From positions 1 to 43,187 of the forward strand of contig SUTF01000012.1 of the NCBI GenBank assembly GCA_015063005.1: a DNA stretch of 43,187 nucleotides. The letters are read 5' to 3'. Of this stretch, positions 18,174 through 27,105 are shown one piece after another. The first letter of the stretch is position 1. The number at the start of each line of letters is the position of its first letter. A program made the translations under genes and the position numbers. This DNA is from Methanobrevibacter millerae. Lineage in GTDB: Archaea; Methanobacteriota; Methanobacteria; Methanobacteriales; Methanobacteriaceae. The notes beneath the pieces were generated by a model, which searched no databases, was not told where the DNA came from, and worked only from the letters and a program-made list of their open reading frames with translations.

Positions 18174-18545
18174 ATGTCAAATTCAGATATAGGTAATAAT
18201 GTCATATTCAAAAAACAGTTAGGATTAAATTATGAAATTGATCAAAAATATATTGGTTTAAAAATGAAGGAGAATAATGTTTTGTCCGTTAACTTCAGAG
18301 TACCTGGGGATTTAAAGGATGAAGTAGAAGATTATTTCAAAAGATTTAAATTAGGAGAACCAATTCTTGTTGATATTGGTGGCACTGGAGATATAAGATG
18401 CGAATTTAAAGGTCTTTCTCCTGTTTTGAAAAGCAAAGATGCAGTAGACCAATACTTCCTTTCAGCAACTCTGCAGGAAGATAAAACATATGATTCTTTG
18501 GAAGAGGAAAAATGTGAAACCTGTAGTGGATGCGGATTCCACTAA
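18174..18545 (+). CDS. Unknown protein with C-terminal cysteine cluster
   Basis: I do not recognise this 123-residue protein. It is soluble, with a beta-rich middle (LSVNFRVPGDLKDEVEDYF, PILVDIGGTGDIRCEF) and a tail ending CETCSGCGFH, a C-x2-C-x2-C-x-x-H pattern that could bind a metal or an iron-sulfur cluster. A further cysteine, in DIRCEF, may contribute. It has its own promoter with an inverted repeat and a good ribosome site (GGGGAGAT). It stands alone between the divergent regulator gene and the eha operon, and a hairpin terminator follows it. Confidence 0.8.
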   Translation: MSNSDIGNNVIFKKQLGLNYEIDQKYIGLKMKENNVLSVNFRVPGDLKDEVEDYFKRFKLGEPILVDIGGTGDIRCEFKGLSPVLKSKDAVDQYFLSATLQEDKTYDSLEEEKCETCSGCGFH

Positions 18546-18553
18546 TTTTTTAA

Positions 18554-18580
18554 ATTTTATTTTTCATAAAATCTTTTATT
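18554..18580 (+). terminator. Terminator after the cysteine-tail protein
   Basis: ATTTTAT (18554-18560) and ATAAAAT (18566-18572) form a perfect seven-base-pair stem with loop TTTTC, followed by CTTTTATTTT. It starts nine bases after the stop codon. The remaining bases up to the eha promoter are very AT-rich and show no other gene. Confidence 0.5.
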
Positions 18581-18749
18581 TTAATAATAAATTATTTATT
18601 TGGCTTATTTTTTTAGATAATTTTTTATAATATTTTTAATTTTATTCTATTATGTGAGTTATTGTTTTTATTTTTTAAAATTTATTAAAAATTCTTTTTT
18701 ATTTAATTTAACCTTATTTTGACTTTTATTTATTATTTTCAAGTAACAA

Positions 18750-18810
18750 CATTTATATATTTTCTTTTTTATAAATTAATATATTATAATATAATATATA
18801 GAGGGAGTCT
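18750..18810 (+). promoter_or_regulatory. Promoter and ribosome site of the eha operon
   Basis: Two TATA candidates precede ehaA: CATTTATATAT at 18750-18760 and TTTTATAAATTAAT at 18767-18780. The first would give a leader of about 30 bases and the second a leader beginning near the GAGGGAG ribosome site at 18801-18807. No terminator is visible between ehaA and the end of the CBS gene, so this may drive about 14 kb. Confidence 0.45.
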
Positions 18811-18814
18811 TAAT

Positions 18815-19189
18815 ATGTTTGATTTAGTTCATTTTACTGTAAACTTAGCAGCAGCTGCTAACGTTTATGGTCTTGCTAATATAACAATCGGTTATTTTGA
18901 TATAGTTTTAGCATATATTGTAGCTATTATTGTATCTATTATAATTGCATTAATTTTAAGAGTTCCGTTGATGCCTTCAAGCAGGTATTCTTTTGATGTA
19001 AGTGCAATTTACCCAACTCCAATTATTGCAATTGGTGTTCTATCATTCTTTTTGGTTTTAAATTACACTTTTGCATTTAATGGACTTTTACTCGCTGTTA
19101 TTATTGGTGTTTGTTCTGGACTGTTTGTGAAATATCTTTTCAATTACATATTTCCATCTCCATCTCAGGGGGAGGATGTGAATGAATGA
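18815..19189 (+). CDS. ehaA: Energy-converting hydrogenase A subunit EhaA
   Basis: First gene of the eha operon; 124 residues with about four hydrophobic segments. Eha is a membrane [NiFe] hydrogenase that uses an ion gradient to drive reduction of ferredoxin by H2, replenishing the methanogenesis cycle. EhaA is one of its small integral membrane subunits. The call rests on order and on the whole operon being present. ATG 18815 is used because the GAGGGAG ribosome site precedes it; an upstream in-frame start would lie in the promoter. It overlaps ehaB by eight bases. Confidence 0.88.
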   Translation: MFDLVHFTVNLAAAANVYGLANITIGYFDIVLAYIVAIIVSIIIALILRVPLMPSSRYSFDVSAIYPTPIIAIGVLSFFLVLNYTFAFNGLLLAVIIGVCSGLFVKYLFNYIFPSPSQGEDVNE

Positions 19190-19679
19190 GATAATTGGAA
19201 TAATACTTGCAACAATTATCTGTTGGTTGAATTTTGTAATTGTAGATACTTATTTCGGCCTTCCTGAACAGCCGGGCGTTGAAGGAGCTCGTATTGTAGG
19301 TGAATCAATTAAGAAACGAAATGGTGATATTGCTGGCGGATTTTTCCAAGGAAACATCTTATGTTCTCCGGACGCATCTGCTGGTACATTAATCACATCT
19401 ATTGGATATTTGGTTTTGGGCATTCCTGGAGGAATCATTGCAGCATTTTTAGTATTCATTGGAAATAGATTATGTGCTGATCCAGGTTATGCTGGAACTG
19501 TAGGGTCATTAACTGCTACTTTACTTATTTTTATATTCTCATTTATCGGATTGACTCCGGAAATGTTTATAGTGGGTATGGTTATTGCAATATTGACTAT
19601 CCAGGGTATTGATCAAGTTAGAGCATCTATCATTCTTGGTAAGATAGCGGATAAATTTAATAGACATGCTGAAGAGTGA
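19182..19679 (+). CDS. ehaB: Energy-converting hydrogenase A subunit EhaB
   Basis: A 165-residue membrane subunit. It opens with a hydrophobic segment, then has a polar stretch rich in charged residues (about 28-60, including [18 protein letters not shown]), then three further hydrophobic segments. A strong GGGGGAGGATG ribosome site lies inside the end of ehaA, implying coupled translation. Second position in the operon and the overall pattern support EhaB. No catalytic motif is expected or seen. Confidence 0.87.
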   Translation: MNEIIGIILATIICWLNFVIVDTYFGLPEQPGVEGARIVGESIKKRNGDIAGGFFQGNILCSPDASAGTLITSIGYLVLGIPGGIIAAFLVFIGNRLCADPGYAGTVGSLTATLLIFIFSFIGLTPEMFIVGMVIAILTIQGIDQVRASIILGKIADKFNRHAEE

Positions 19680-19684
19680 TATTT

Positions 19685-19933
19685 ATGTATGTGGAAATTA
19701 TTGGCGTAATTTTAATATTTGTAGCTTTAAGGGCACTGATCACTAAAAATAGGGCAGAAAGACTATTGTACTTGAATGTTATTGGATTTGGAGTTTCTGC
19801 ACTTATTGCATTGGTTATCAATACTCCTTTCGCTCTTATTGTTGCAGCAGCATTCTTTATTTGTTCTACAATTAGTGCAAATGCAATTGCTTACGCTTTA
19901 AAAAGATTAGATGAGGAAATACTTTTGGATTGA
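19685..19933 (+). CDS. ehaC: Energy-converting hydrogenase A subunit EhaC
   Basis: An 82-residue membrane protein with three hydrophobic segments and short charged loops (ALITKNRAERLLY). The ATG at 19685 is preferred to a GTG at 19676, which overlaps the ehaB stop codon, because GAGTGAT is then placed as ribosome site. The fold resembles small antiporter-like subunits such as MnhC/MrpC or NuoK relatives, as proposed for several Eha subunits; this is tentative. Confidence 0.85.
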   Translation: MYVEIIGVILIFVALRALITKNRAERLLYLNVIGFGVSALIALVINTPFALIVAAAFFICSTISANAIAYALKRLDEEILLD

Positions 19934-19942
19934 GGGGATAGT

Positions 19943-20212
19943 ATGGAATTTATCGTGTCTATTATTGCAATTGCTTTGATGATTATTGGTGCTGTGGGCA
20001 TCATATTGCTTAAAAAACCAATGGATAAAATCATAATGTTTTCTATCCTCGATGCTGGTTTTTTACTGACTGTAGTATTATTCAAATATTTAGATGTGGC
20101 TTTATTTGTTGCATTATCTGGTCCTTTATCAACTTTAGTCTTTATCATGTCTATTGTGAAAATCAAAGAGATTAGAGCTAAAAAAGTAGAAAGTGGTGAG
20201 TTACATGATTGA
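19943..20212 (+). CDS. ehaD: Energy-converting hydrogenase A subunit EhaD
   Basis: An 89-residue protein with three hydrophobic segments. The pattern [25 protein letters not shown], split by a lysine-rich loop, is reminiscent of MrpB/MbhC-type or NuoK-type subunits. GAGGGGAT precedes the ATG. The C-terminal 20 bases overlap the start region of ehaE in another frame. Assigned by operon order. Confidence 0.86.
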   Translation: MEFIVSIIAIALMIIGAVGIILLKKPMDKIIMFSILDAGFLLTVVLFKYLDVALFVALSGPLSTLVFIMSIVKIKEIRAKKVESGELHD

Positions 20213-20465
20213 TGTTCAATTATTTTTCTATTTTGGAATTGTTCTAGCTATTGTAGGTAGTTTAGCTACTGCATGGGGTCCTGGAGTTAAGGATCCAATT
20301 GTCAGGACATTCAATACTGAAGTGGCTTCAATAGGAGTCTGTCTGGTATTGTTATCCTATAATCATGTTTTGGCATTATTGACCTTGGTTGCAACAACTG
20401 TGGTTATTACTTTAATCTTATTTAGAGCTATCATTCGTTTAGAAGAAATGGGGGCAGATGTATGA
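20205..20465 (+). CDS. ehaE: Energy-converting hydrogenase A subunit EhaE
   Basis: An 86-residue membrane protein with about three hydrophobic segments and the motif [20 protein letters not shown] between the first two. ATG 20205 is used since GGTGAG lies just upstream. It overlaps the end of ehaD by eight bases and its own end overlaps ehaF by four bases (ATGA), so translation of the series is coupled. Confidence 0.86.
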   Translation: MIDVQLFFYFGIVLAIVGSLATAWGPGVKDPIVRTFNTEVASIGVCLVLLSYNHVLALLTLVATTVVITLILFRAIIRLEEMGADV

Positions 20466-21043
20466 GAATTGGTCAAATTTGGAATAAATTAGCTAATCCG
20501 AAAAATGTTCCTAGGTTATTCGCTTTCTGTCTGGGCATAATATTGATTGTAGGTTTTGTTGTCCCTATGGCTTTAAATCCCGATCAGTTATATCCAAGAC
20601 CTGCTCCTCAGGTTCAGATTGATGAGGGTCTTGACATTGCACCTTATGACAGGGGCGGTGTTGTAATGAAAGAGCCTGGAAATATCAAGCCTCAATATCC
20701 TGAAAATGCTGCCCAATTGGGTATGATTACAGGTTACATGTCTCCTTTGGCGGAGTGGATATCATCAGTATCTCCGTACTTCGGAACATCAATATATTCA
20801 TCTCCTGGTGGACTTGTGGATGAAATATTGTATTATACAAGAGGTTTCGATACAATTTTGGAATCTTCAATTCTAATGATGGCATTTATTGTCGCTTCAT
20901 GGCTGACTGTTAATTATACTATGAAAAGAAGAGACATCGCTAAAGACATTAAAAAAGCGGCAGATGACTCTGCAAGAGTTGCTCATGAAGTGAAAGTCAA
21001 TGATGAAAAAGCTAGAGCTAAACAGTTAAGGAGGGATAACTGA
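20462..21043 (+). CDS. ehaF: Energy-converting hydrogenase A subunit EhaF
   Basis: A 193-residue subunit with one N-terminal hydrophobic segment (residues 17-36), a long polar and proline-rich stretch of about 100 residues that probably lies outside the membrane, a second segment near residues 137-150, and a basic helical tail ([24 protein letters not shown] region). The polar domain between two membrane anchors distinguishes it from its neighbours. It starts by ATGA overlap with ehaE and ends by one-base overlap with ehaG. Confidence 0.86.
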   Translation: MRIGQIWNKLANPKNVPRLFAFCLGIILIVGFVVPMALNPDQLYPRPAPQVQIDEGLDIAPYDRGGVVMKEPGNIKPQYPENAAQLGMITGYMSPLAEWISSVSPYFGTSIYSSPGGLVDEILYYTRGFDTILESSILMMAFIVASWLTVNYTMKRRDIAKDIKKAADDSARVAHEVKVNDEKARAKQLRRDN

Positions 21044-21738
21044 TGGTGTTAATACCTGCTTATGTGCCTAGCGAATTCATTTCAATGTATTTGCCTGCAA
21101 TCTATGCCGGTTTGATTGTCGGTTTTATCGGATCAATGGCCATAGCAATGAGAAGGGAAGAGATTCATATTCTTATCCTGACTGATTTGATAGGTCTTGC
21201 TATGATATTTATTGTTTCAGCTGTCGGTACTGACTTGGCAGAAGCTTTAATCTTGCCCGGATTGGTTGTAGAACTGGCTGAAACCTTGGCAATTTCAGAA
21301 ATATTGATTTCAAGAGAAATGCATAAGATAGATGCAAATCCTAAAGCAAATTTAACTAAATCAACTTCCCTGTTTCCTCAACCGTTTGCTTTGGATATGG
21401 AAATCATGACTACTGCTCCTAATTTCATTGCATTGGTATTAATTGCATATGGAATATTTTTAACAGGATTTACTGGTGGTGCAGTTGCTGGTGGAGGAAT
21501 CGTATTATATGCATTATCTAAAAAAGCAAGAGGATTGCCTGTTTTAGTAATTGATGGTTTGGCTGGTGTTAGTGGAATTTCCTGGTGTTTATGGATTATC
21601 GGATTCGTATTGTTCTTCGTTTCCCCTAATTTATGGGTACTTAGTTTATTCTTGGCAGCTTGTGGATTGTTATTAAAAGTAGCTTCAAAAGTTGGTTTAA
21701 TTGGACTACTTATGAGAGAGGATATAGATAAGGAGTAG
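21043..21738 (+). CDS. ehaG: Energy-converting hydrogenase A subunit EhaG
   Basis: A 231-residue membrane subunit with about six or seven hydrophobic segments. Charged and polar loops include AMRREEIHI near residue 30, DLAEALILPGLVVELAETLAISEILISREMHKID near 65-95, and a glycine-rich GFTGGAVAGGGIVLY. The acidic residues in the second block may serve in ion transfer, but that is inference. GGAGGGAT provides the ribosome site. A large ORF on the opposite strand here is only a shadow. Confidence 0.86.
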   Translation: MVLIPAYVPSEFISMYLPAIYAGLIVGFIGSMAIAMRREEIHILILTDLIGLAMIFIVSAVGTDLAEALILPGLVVELAETLAISEILISREMHKIDANPKANLTKSTSLFPQPFALDMEIMTTAPNFIALVLIAYGIFLTGFTGGAVAGGGIVLYALSKKARGLPVLVIDGLAGVSGISWCLWIIGFVLFFVSPNLWVLSLFLAACGLLLKVASKVGLIGLLMREDIDKE

Positions 21739-21747
21739 TGGTGTGTT

Positions 21748-22419
21748 ATGGATTTTGTTACACTTGGAGGAGATTTATTAGGTACAATACCACTTGGTGA
21801 TATAGTATTATATCTTACACCACTTAATTTGTTCTTATTTGCAGTAATGCTTGTATTCACATTGCTAATAGCTATTAGTAAAACAGAAACACAAGTAGAG
21901 GCTACATTTAACAAGCTTTCTAATACAAATGTTAAAGTGGGAAAAAGTGAATTTAAACAAAGAAGATTTTTAGCGGTTATCTGTGGTATCGCTACTGCCG
22001 GAGCTATGATTACTGGGGATTTATTTAACTTTACATTATTCATGGCATTAATCGGTATTTTAAACATTGGTATTGTTTCTGCTGTAAAACAGACCAGTGT
22101 TTTAAACTCAGCATACCAATATGGATTAATTGCTATGATGTGTAGTTTACCTTTATTTGGTGGAGCATCTATAATTCTTGCATCAACTGGAACTTTAAGT
22201 CTTGCAGTTCTGTCACAAATGTCAGCAAGCCCAATGGTTGTGTTTGGTGCAGTTTTAATGTTGCTTGGTATTTTGGGAGAAAGCGGTGTTGCACCATTCT
22301 TTGCAAGCAAAGCAGAAATGTTTAGGACTCCAGGTTCCCCATTTATTGTAATTATTCACTTAAGTTCTTTGTTTATTATTGTAAGAGCTGTTGAAATATT
22401 ATTATTGGTATTATGGTAG
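21748..22419 (+). CDS. ehaH: Energy-converting hydrogenase A subunit EhaH (antiporter-like)
   Basis: A 223-residue membrane subunit related to the antiporter-like NuoL/M/N family of complex I, but much shorter. The segment [21 protein letters not shown] matches the conserved TGD-x-FN-x-F helix of MrpD/NuoN-like proteins, and a Lys-containing [19 protein letters not shown] loop corresponds to the F-x-A-K/H region of that family. It is the likely ion-translocating module of Eha along with EhaJ. Six or so membrane segments are visible. Confidence 0.88.
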   Translation: MDFVTLGGDLLGTIPLGDIVLYLTPLNLFLFAVMLVFTLLIAISKTETQVEATFNKLSNTNVKVGKSEFKQRRFLAVICGIATAGAMITGDLFNFTLFMALIGILNIGIVSAVKQTSVLNSAYQYGLIAMMCSLPLFGGASIILASTGTLSLAVLSQMSASPMVVFGAVLMLLGILGESGVAPFFASKAEMFRTPGSPFIVIIHLSSLFIIVRAVEILLLVLW

Positions 22420-22426
22420 TGAGAGT

Positions 22427-22642
22427 ATGGTTAATCAAAAGATTACATGTATAATATTATTAATTATATCTACATTGGCTATTTTGGCTTGTTTAGTTGT
22501 AAACTTTGCTGATTGGATAGTTTATTTGGTAGCTATAATTGGTATTCCGTTATGGGTTTTATCTTTAGGTTTACTTACCATGGCAAAACCTAGACCGGAA
22601 GATGCGGAAGAAAGGGTGAAAGAACCGTTTACTGGATATTAG
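22427..22642 (+). CDS. ehaI: Energy-converting hydrogenase A subunit EhaI
   Basis: A 71-residue protein with two hydrophobic segments and a short charged C-terminal tail ([17 protein letters not shown]). ATG 22427, with GTGAGAG before it, starts seven bases after the ehaH stop codon. An upstream in-frame TTG at 22391 lies in ehaH and is not used. Assigned by position. Confidence 0.82.
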   Translation: MVNQKITCIILLIISTLAILACLVVNFADWIVYLVAIIGIPLWVLSLGLLTMAKPRPEDAEERVKEPFTGY

Positions 22643-22649
22643 TGGTATT

Positions 22650-23510
22650 ATGAATTTAATGGCAGATATTTTAATTAATGTAATTATTGCATTCCTTGCA
22701 GGAAGTTTGCTTTTGGGTTTGCATAGGAAAATAATGGCACGTGTTCAGAAAAGACCAGGTCCACCTATCATACAACATTTATTGCACTCTTTGAAATTTT
22801 TCTTTAAAGAGACTGCATTTCCTAAAACTGCTTCAATGCCATTTTATATCGGCATTGTATTCATATTGGCTGCAGTTTGGGTTGTTGGTGTGATTGTAGG
22901 TCCAGTCACTAAAAATTCATTATTGATATTGTTTGGTGTTTATGCAGTTTATAAGATTGTTGAGCATAACTCAGGATCTAGTTCTGGTTCACCTTATGGA
23001 AAGGCAAGTTGTGTAAGGGCTGTGCTATCAGCAGCAACTGAACTACCATTATTTGCGGCAATTGCGCTTGTTTATTTGAAAACAGGTACAATGAATATAG
23101 GAAATATTATTAGTTATCAGGCTAGCAATGGTCCATTGGCATTTTCAATACCTCTTGCGGCCGTAATGTTTTTCTTGTTATTATTGTCTAAATCTCCATA
23201 CTCTCCATTTGGAATAACAAAAGATAAAACATTGGTCTCAGGTTTTGAAACAGAACACTTTGGATTTTTAAGAGGATTTATAATGTTTTCAGAATCCATA
23301 TCATGGTATGTTATGTTATGGGTTTTCCTGACAATATTCTTCGGACCACTCGATGCTGTTGGCTATCTGATTGGAATGATTGTAATAACATTCATTACAG
23401 GATTTATTAATGCAGTAACTCCTTTGTTGAATCCAAATCATTCCGTAATGAGTCAAATAACTATGGGAGCAGTATGTTTTGTCGGAACAGTTTTAATGAT
23501 ATTAATTTAG
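22650..23510 (+). CDS. ehaJ: Energy-converting hydrogenase A subunit EhaJ (NuoH-like)
   Basis: A 286-residue membrane protein of the NuoH/EchB/HycD family, which anchors the hydrogenase to the membrane and links the catalytic part to ion movement. The cytoplasmic loop [33 protein letters not shown] block near residues 24-50 corresponds to the conserved R-x-Q-x-R-x-GP motif of NuoH. Acidic residues such as [20 protein letters not shown] and TELPLF correspond to the second conserved loop. About eight membrane segments. A second ATG at 22659 would shorten it by three residues. Confidence 0.92.
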   Translation: MNLMADILINVIIAFLAGSLLLGLHRKIMARVQKRPGPPIIQHLLHSLKFFFKETAFPKTASMPFYIGIVFILAAVWVVGVIVGPVTKNSLLILFGVYAVYKIVEHNSGSSSGSPYGKASCVRAVLSAATELPLFAAIALVYLKTGTMNIGNIISYQASNGPLAFSIPLAAVMFFLLLLSKSPYSPFGITKDKTLVSGFETEHFGFLRGFIMFSESISWYVMLWVFLTIFFGPLDAVGYLIGMIVITFITGFINAVTPLLNPNHSVMSQITMGAVCFVGTVLMILI

Positions 23511-23522
23511 GATGGGGATAAT

Positions 23523-23780
23523 ATGAGTTCAGAAAAGGTTATTGTTTATTTAACTTCATTAGTTGCAATCGGTATAATTGTAGTAGGTTTGCTTGCAACA
23601 CTTCTTCATTCTACAGTTTTAGCTCCAATTCCTATTTTGGGAGTTATTTTGGCTATTTTGATATTGTTAACTAATAAAGGTAATTTTGCACATAAGATTG
23701 AGAATTTGGAAAAGATAATGTTTTTCATAACATTTATTGTAATTATTTGTTCATTTATATTACTTTATAAACCAATGTAG
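23523..23780 (+). CDS. ehaK: Energy-converting hydrogenase A subunit EhaK
   Basis: An 85-residue membrane protein with three hydrophobic segments. A charged KGNFAHKIENLEK loop lies between the second and third. GGATGGGGAT precedes the ATG, 12 bases after the ehaJ stop codon. Identified by operon order; no distinctive motif is seen. Confidence 0.83.
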   Translation: MSSEKVIVYLTSLVAIGIIVVGLLATLLHSTVLAPIPILGVILAILILLTNKGNFAHKIENLEKIMFFITFIVIICSFILLYKPM

Positions 23781-23789
23781 GAGGATATT

Positions 23790-24092
23790 ATGTTAGATTA
23801 TTTAGTTTATTTACTTACATTTGTGATTGGTTCTATTCTAGGACTTCTTTACAGTTATAAGTTGCATGGTGAACCTTTTGTCGCTGACAGCAGCTTGAAC
23901 AGTAAAATGTGCATAGTATCCATTATAGGTTGGGTTTTAGGTTTCAACTCAGGAAACATCGTGTTGGGAGGAATCGGATTTCTCTTGGCAGGTTTTGTAA
24001 TGGGTGAAAGGCCAGGTTATGGAAGAAAAGAAACAGCTATTGGTTTGATTATAGCAATTATTGTTTATTTATTATTACACTGGACAGTATGA
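23790..24092 (+). CDS. ehaL: Energy-converting hydrogenase A subunit EhaL
   Basis: A 100-residue membrane protein with three or four hydrophobic segments and a conserved-looking loop (SYKLHGEPFVADSSLNSK). GERPGYGRKETAIG precedes the final segment. TAGGAGGAT is a strong ribosome site. Identified by operon order. Confidence 0.84.
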   Translation: MLDYLVYLLTFVIGSILGLLYSYKLHGEPFVADSSLNSKMCIVSIIGWVLGFNSGNIVLGGIGFLLAGFVMGERPGYGRKETAIGLIIAIIVYLLLHWTV

Positions 24093-24102
24093 TGTGATTT
24101 CA

Positions 24103-24489
24103 ATGAATGATGAAGAAAAATTAGAATTAATGAAAGACCGTATTGTTAAAACGTATGTAATTCAGAAAGATATCATTAATCCTTTATCTAAAGATTTTGA
24201 TTGTACTCCTGAAGAGCTGGAACATGTATTCTTTGATTTATTGGACATGTCCGGAGTACTCTCATTACATGCTACATTTGAAACCGCAGAATATGAATGT
24301 CTGGTCATGAAATTCCATGCCGATTTGAGACTTTGTCTGTTTGTAAACACTTTGGAATTGATATCTAAGGAAGATGCAAACGAGCTTAAGGAAAAATTGG
24401 CAAATCAAGTAATGGATGGTAAAGATTATTCTGATGTATTGAAAGAAGGTCAAAAAGAATTATTCCAATTATTAAAAAATGCTAGATAA
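24103..24489 (+). CDS. ehaM: Energy-converting hydrogenase A subunit EhaM
   Basis: A 128-residue soluble, acidic, helical subunit with no membrane segment, the first hydrophilic protein in the operon. It begins [16 protein letters not shown] and contains [19 protein letters not shown]. The ATG at 24103, ten bases past the ehaL stop codon with GTGATTT upstream, is used. It directly precedes the hydrogenase small subunit and probably belongs to the cytoplasmic arm. The exact role is unknown. Confidence 0.86.
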   Translation: MNDEEKLELMKDRIVKTYVIQKDIINPLSKDFDCTPEELEHVFFDLLDMSGVLSLHATFETAEYECLVMKFHADLRLCLFVNTLELISKEDANELKEKLANQVMDGKDYSDVLKEGQKELFQLLKNAR

Positions 24490-24500
24490 AGAGGGAGAAA

Positions 24501-24950
24501 ATGTTAGATTCAATTAAGGATATTGTGAGAAAAAGCTCCATTCATGTCTGTATTGTAAATTGTGGTGGATGTAATGGATGCGACGTTGAATGTGTTGCAT
24601 TGTTATCTCCAAGATATGATTTAGAGCAATATGGTATTTATGTTCACAATAATCCTCGTGAGGCTGATGTTCTATTGTTGACTGGTGCTGTTACAGAGCA
24701 ATGGAGAGAAAATTTAAAAAGAGTTTATGACAAAGCTCCTGAACCAAAAATTGTAGTAGCTATTGGAAACTGTCCACAATCCGGGGATGTCTTTAATCAG
24801 GAAGGGGGTCATGTTTATGCTCCTGCTTCTGATTTTGTCCCAGTTGATGCAGCAGTTTCAGGATGTCCTCCAAGGCCTAGTGAAATTTTAGAGGCTATCC
24901 TTGCTGTTGGTCCTCAAGCTATTGCAGATCGTGGGAGGGAAAAGAGATGA
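24501..24950 (+). CDS. ehaN: Energy-converting hydrogenase A small subunit EhaN
   Basis: This 149-residue protein is the [NiFe] hydrogenase small subunit of Eha and holds the proximal [4Fe-4S] cluster. Conserved cysteine regions are [12 protein letters not shown] (residues 20-31), [10 protein letters not shown] and [10 protein letters not shown], the last being the GCPP motif shared with NuoB. It lacks the extra cluster domain of larger small subunits, as in other group 4 enzymes. A GAGGGAG ribosome site precedes the ATG. The end overlaps ehaO by four bases (ATGA). Confidence 0.95.
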   Translation: MLDSIKDIVRKSSIHVCIVNCGGCNGCDVECVALLSPRYDLEQYGIYVHNNPREADVLLLTGAVTEQWRENLKRVYDKAPEPKIVVAIGNCPQSGDVFNQEGGHVYAPASDFVPVDAAVSGCPPRPSEILEAILAVGPQAIADRGREKR

Positions 24951-26071
24951 TATTGCCTATTGGACCTATTCATCCTGCTTTAAAGGAACCTATCAGACTT
25001 AAGCTTCAAACTGAAGGGGAAAAAGTTGTAAAGGCAGAAATTGAATACGGTTATGTTCACAGAGGTATTGAAAAGATTATTGAAGGTCAAACTTGGCAGA
25101 GAGGTATTTATTTGTCTGAAAGAGTTTGCGGAATCTGTTCCTATGAGCACACCCAAACTTTTGCGGAAACCATAGAAAACATTTGTGGAGTTCAAGCTCC
25201 CCCAAGAGCCCAATTCCTAAGGGTAATAACTAATGAATTGGACAGGATTCAAAGTCACTTCCTTGGAAATTCAACATTCTTTAAATCATTGGACCATGAA
25301 ACCTTATTCATGCATGTATTGGAATTAAGGGAATATGCAATGGATTCCATTGAATTGCTGACGGGTAATAGGGTTAATATGGGATGGAATGTTGTTGGTG
25401 GAGTAAAGATGGATGCTGATGAAAGGCATTTCAAACCGATTCTGGAAAACCTTAAAAAGATTGAGGAAGGCTTTGAAAGGACTCGAGAAATGTTTGCTGA
25501 AGGTCCTGCATTAGGTCTTCGTAGTAAAGGTGTTGGGGTAATGACCAAGAAAGAGGCTATACGAGGAAGATCCGTTGGCCCTATTGGACGTGGTTCCGGA
25601 ATCAAATATGACTATCGTGAAGACCACTACACATATAAAGATTATTTCGACTTCAAGACAATATGGAGAAAAGAGGGAGACAATTATGCAAGAACCTTAA
25701 ACAGGTTTGATGAGATTCCTGAATCAATAAGCCTGATTAGACAAGCTATTGACAATATTCCTAAGGGCGACATCCGTATACCTGTTGAAATCAAATCAGG
25801 ATATGCTCAATGGAGAAACGAGGCTCCCCGTGGTGAAGTAACATACACCATAGAGACCAACGGTAACCTAATTAAACATATTTCAATTAGAACTCCAAGT
25901 ATTCCTAATATGGATTCCTGTGCAAAATATATGATTCGGGATGTTCCGTCCGTAGCTGATGCTGTTGCTACATATGCGTCATGTGATCCTTGTGTTGCAT
26001 GTGCCGAAAGGGTTGCAGTTACAGATGAGAATGGAAATACTTCTTTAAAAAAATTTGGTGAGGTAATCTAA
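24947..26071 (+). CDS. ehaO: Energy-converting hydrogenase A large subunit EhaO
   Basis: This 374-residue protein is the catalytic [NiFe] hydrogenase subunit. Nickel-iron ligands are visible in both pairs: Cys61 and Cys64 in [10 protein letters not shown], and Cys349 and Cys352 in DPCVACAER. The last motif resembles that of HycE-type group 4 subunits, where a maturation protease cuts after the arginine; if so, about 19 residues are removed here, which is inference. The conserved [10 protein letters not shown] start and the ERVCGIC helix match the NuoD-like fold. EhaP follows with no gap. Confidence 0.97.
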   Translation: MILPIGPIHPALKEPIRLKLQTEGEKVVKAEIEYGYVHRGIEKIIEGQTWQRGIYLSERVCGICSYEHTQTFAETIENICGVQAPPRAQFLRVITNELDRIQSHFLGNSTFFKSLDHETLFMHVLELREYAMDSIELLTGNRVNMGWNVVGGVKMDADERHFKPILENLKKIEEGFERTREMFAEGPALGLRSKGVGVMTKKEAIRGRSVGPIGRGSGIKYDYREDHYTYKDYFDFKTIWRKEGDNYARTLNRFDEIPESISLIRQAIDNIPKGDIRIPVEIKSGYAQWRNEAPRGEVTYTIETNGNLIKHISIRTPSIPNMDSCAKYMIRDVPSVADAVATYASCDPCVACAERVAVTDENGNTSLKKFGEVI

Positions 26072-27100
26072 ATGTCATCTTTAATATGGTATATTTACGA
26101 TTTCGCTCAAAAGGCTTGGGCTGACGCATTCACTAATGCGAAAACATTGCCTGAACTTGCTGAAAAGCCAGACAGATTTAGGAACTTTCCAAAGGTAAAC
26201 AAGGAATACTGTATTGGTTGTGGTGCATGTACCGTTTCATGTCCTTCACCTAATGCAATTAAAATAGTTCGTGAAAAGGATGATGAATCCGGTGAGGGAA
26301 TGACTTATCCTGTAATCTATGAAGGCGCATGTATTCGTTGCGGCTTTTGTGCAGAGGTATGTCCAACTGATCCAAAAACATTGGAATGCGGTGAAAATCA
26401 TTTAATAAAACCTGAATTCAACATCATTCCTTCCAAAAGGCAATATATTGTGGATGATTACCTGTGCATTAAATGTAAGAAATGTATGAAGAAATGTCCT
26501 GTTGGAGCGATATCTCTTGTAAATGAAAAATTGCATGTGGACCAGCTTAACTGTATCGCCTGTGGTGAATGTGTTGATGTTTGTCCGGTTAACGGAGCAA
26601 TGAAAGGAGTATTTGTTGAAAATCTGCAGGATCAAAAGGATTTGATTCTTTTAACAGTAAATTATCTTGAGGATTATATTAATTCTAAAGAAAAGGATTT
26701 AAGGGCTCTTCAAAAGGATAGTTTATTGCAGTATGATGTTCCTTTGGATGATATTTGGGATGATGCACTTAAAATCATTCCTGATGATGAGGTTAGTTTT
26801 GAAATTATTTCCAATGCAGTTAACAGGCTTAAAATAAGAATTATTGATTGGGATAAAAGCAAATGTGAAAAATGCCAGCTTTGTATTCCTGATTGTCCGA
26901 CAGGTTGTATTTCCTTTGATGAAGAGGCAGATACGATTGTCAGGGATAAAGACAGATGTTTAAGATGCAGTATATGTTATCAAACATGTCCTTTCTCAGT
27001 AATCAAATACTTTATAGCTAAATTCTCTTTAGAGGATGACAGGATAATACACACTACTGTGAAAGCGTCTAATTTAAATGAGGAGATTTTAATGGAGTGA
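26072..27100 (+). CDS. ehaP: Polyferredoxin EhaP (six [4Fe-4S] motifs)
   Basis: A 342-residue polyferredoxin with six canonical C-x2-C-x2-C-x3-CP motifs, in order CIGCGACTVSCPSP, CIRCGFCAEVCPTD, CIKCKKCMKKCPVG, CIACGECVDVCPVN, CEKCQLCIPDCPTG and CLRCSICYQTCPFS. About 80 residues without cysteines separate the fourth and fifth. Six clusters is the number known for this Eha subunit in Methanothermobacter. It should conduct electrons between the hydrogenase core and ferredoxin partners. Confidence 0.95.
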   Translation: MSSLIWYIYDFAQKAWADAFTNAKTLPELAEKPDRFRNFPKVNKEYCIGCGACTVSCPSPNAIKIVREKDDESGEGMTYPVIYEGACIRCGFCAEVCPTDPKTLECGENHLIKPEFNIIPSKRQYIVDDYLCIKCKKCMKKCPVGAISLVNEKLHVDQLNCIACGECVDVCPVNGAMKGVFVENLQDQKDLILLTVNYLEDYINSKEKDLRALQKDSLLQYDVPLDDIWDDALKIIPDDEVSFEIISNAVNRLKIRIIDWDKSKCEKCQLCIPDCPTGCISFDEEADTIVRDKDRCLRCSICYQTCPFSVIKYFIAKFSLEDDRIIHTTVKASNLNEEILME

Positions 27101-27105
27101 GTGTT

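Noticed and set aside
21378..22310. Long opposite-strand ORF of 310 codons across ehaG and ehaH
   Set aside because: It is antisense to two well-supported membrane subunit genes, has low-complexity Pro/Asn/Ile-rich composition, and shows no domain or ribosome site.
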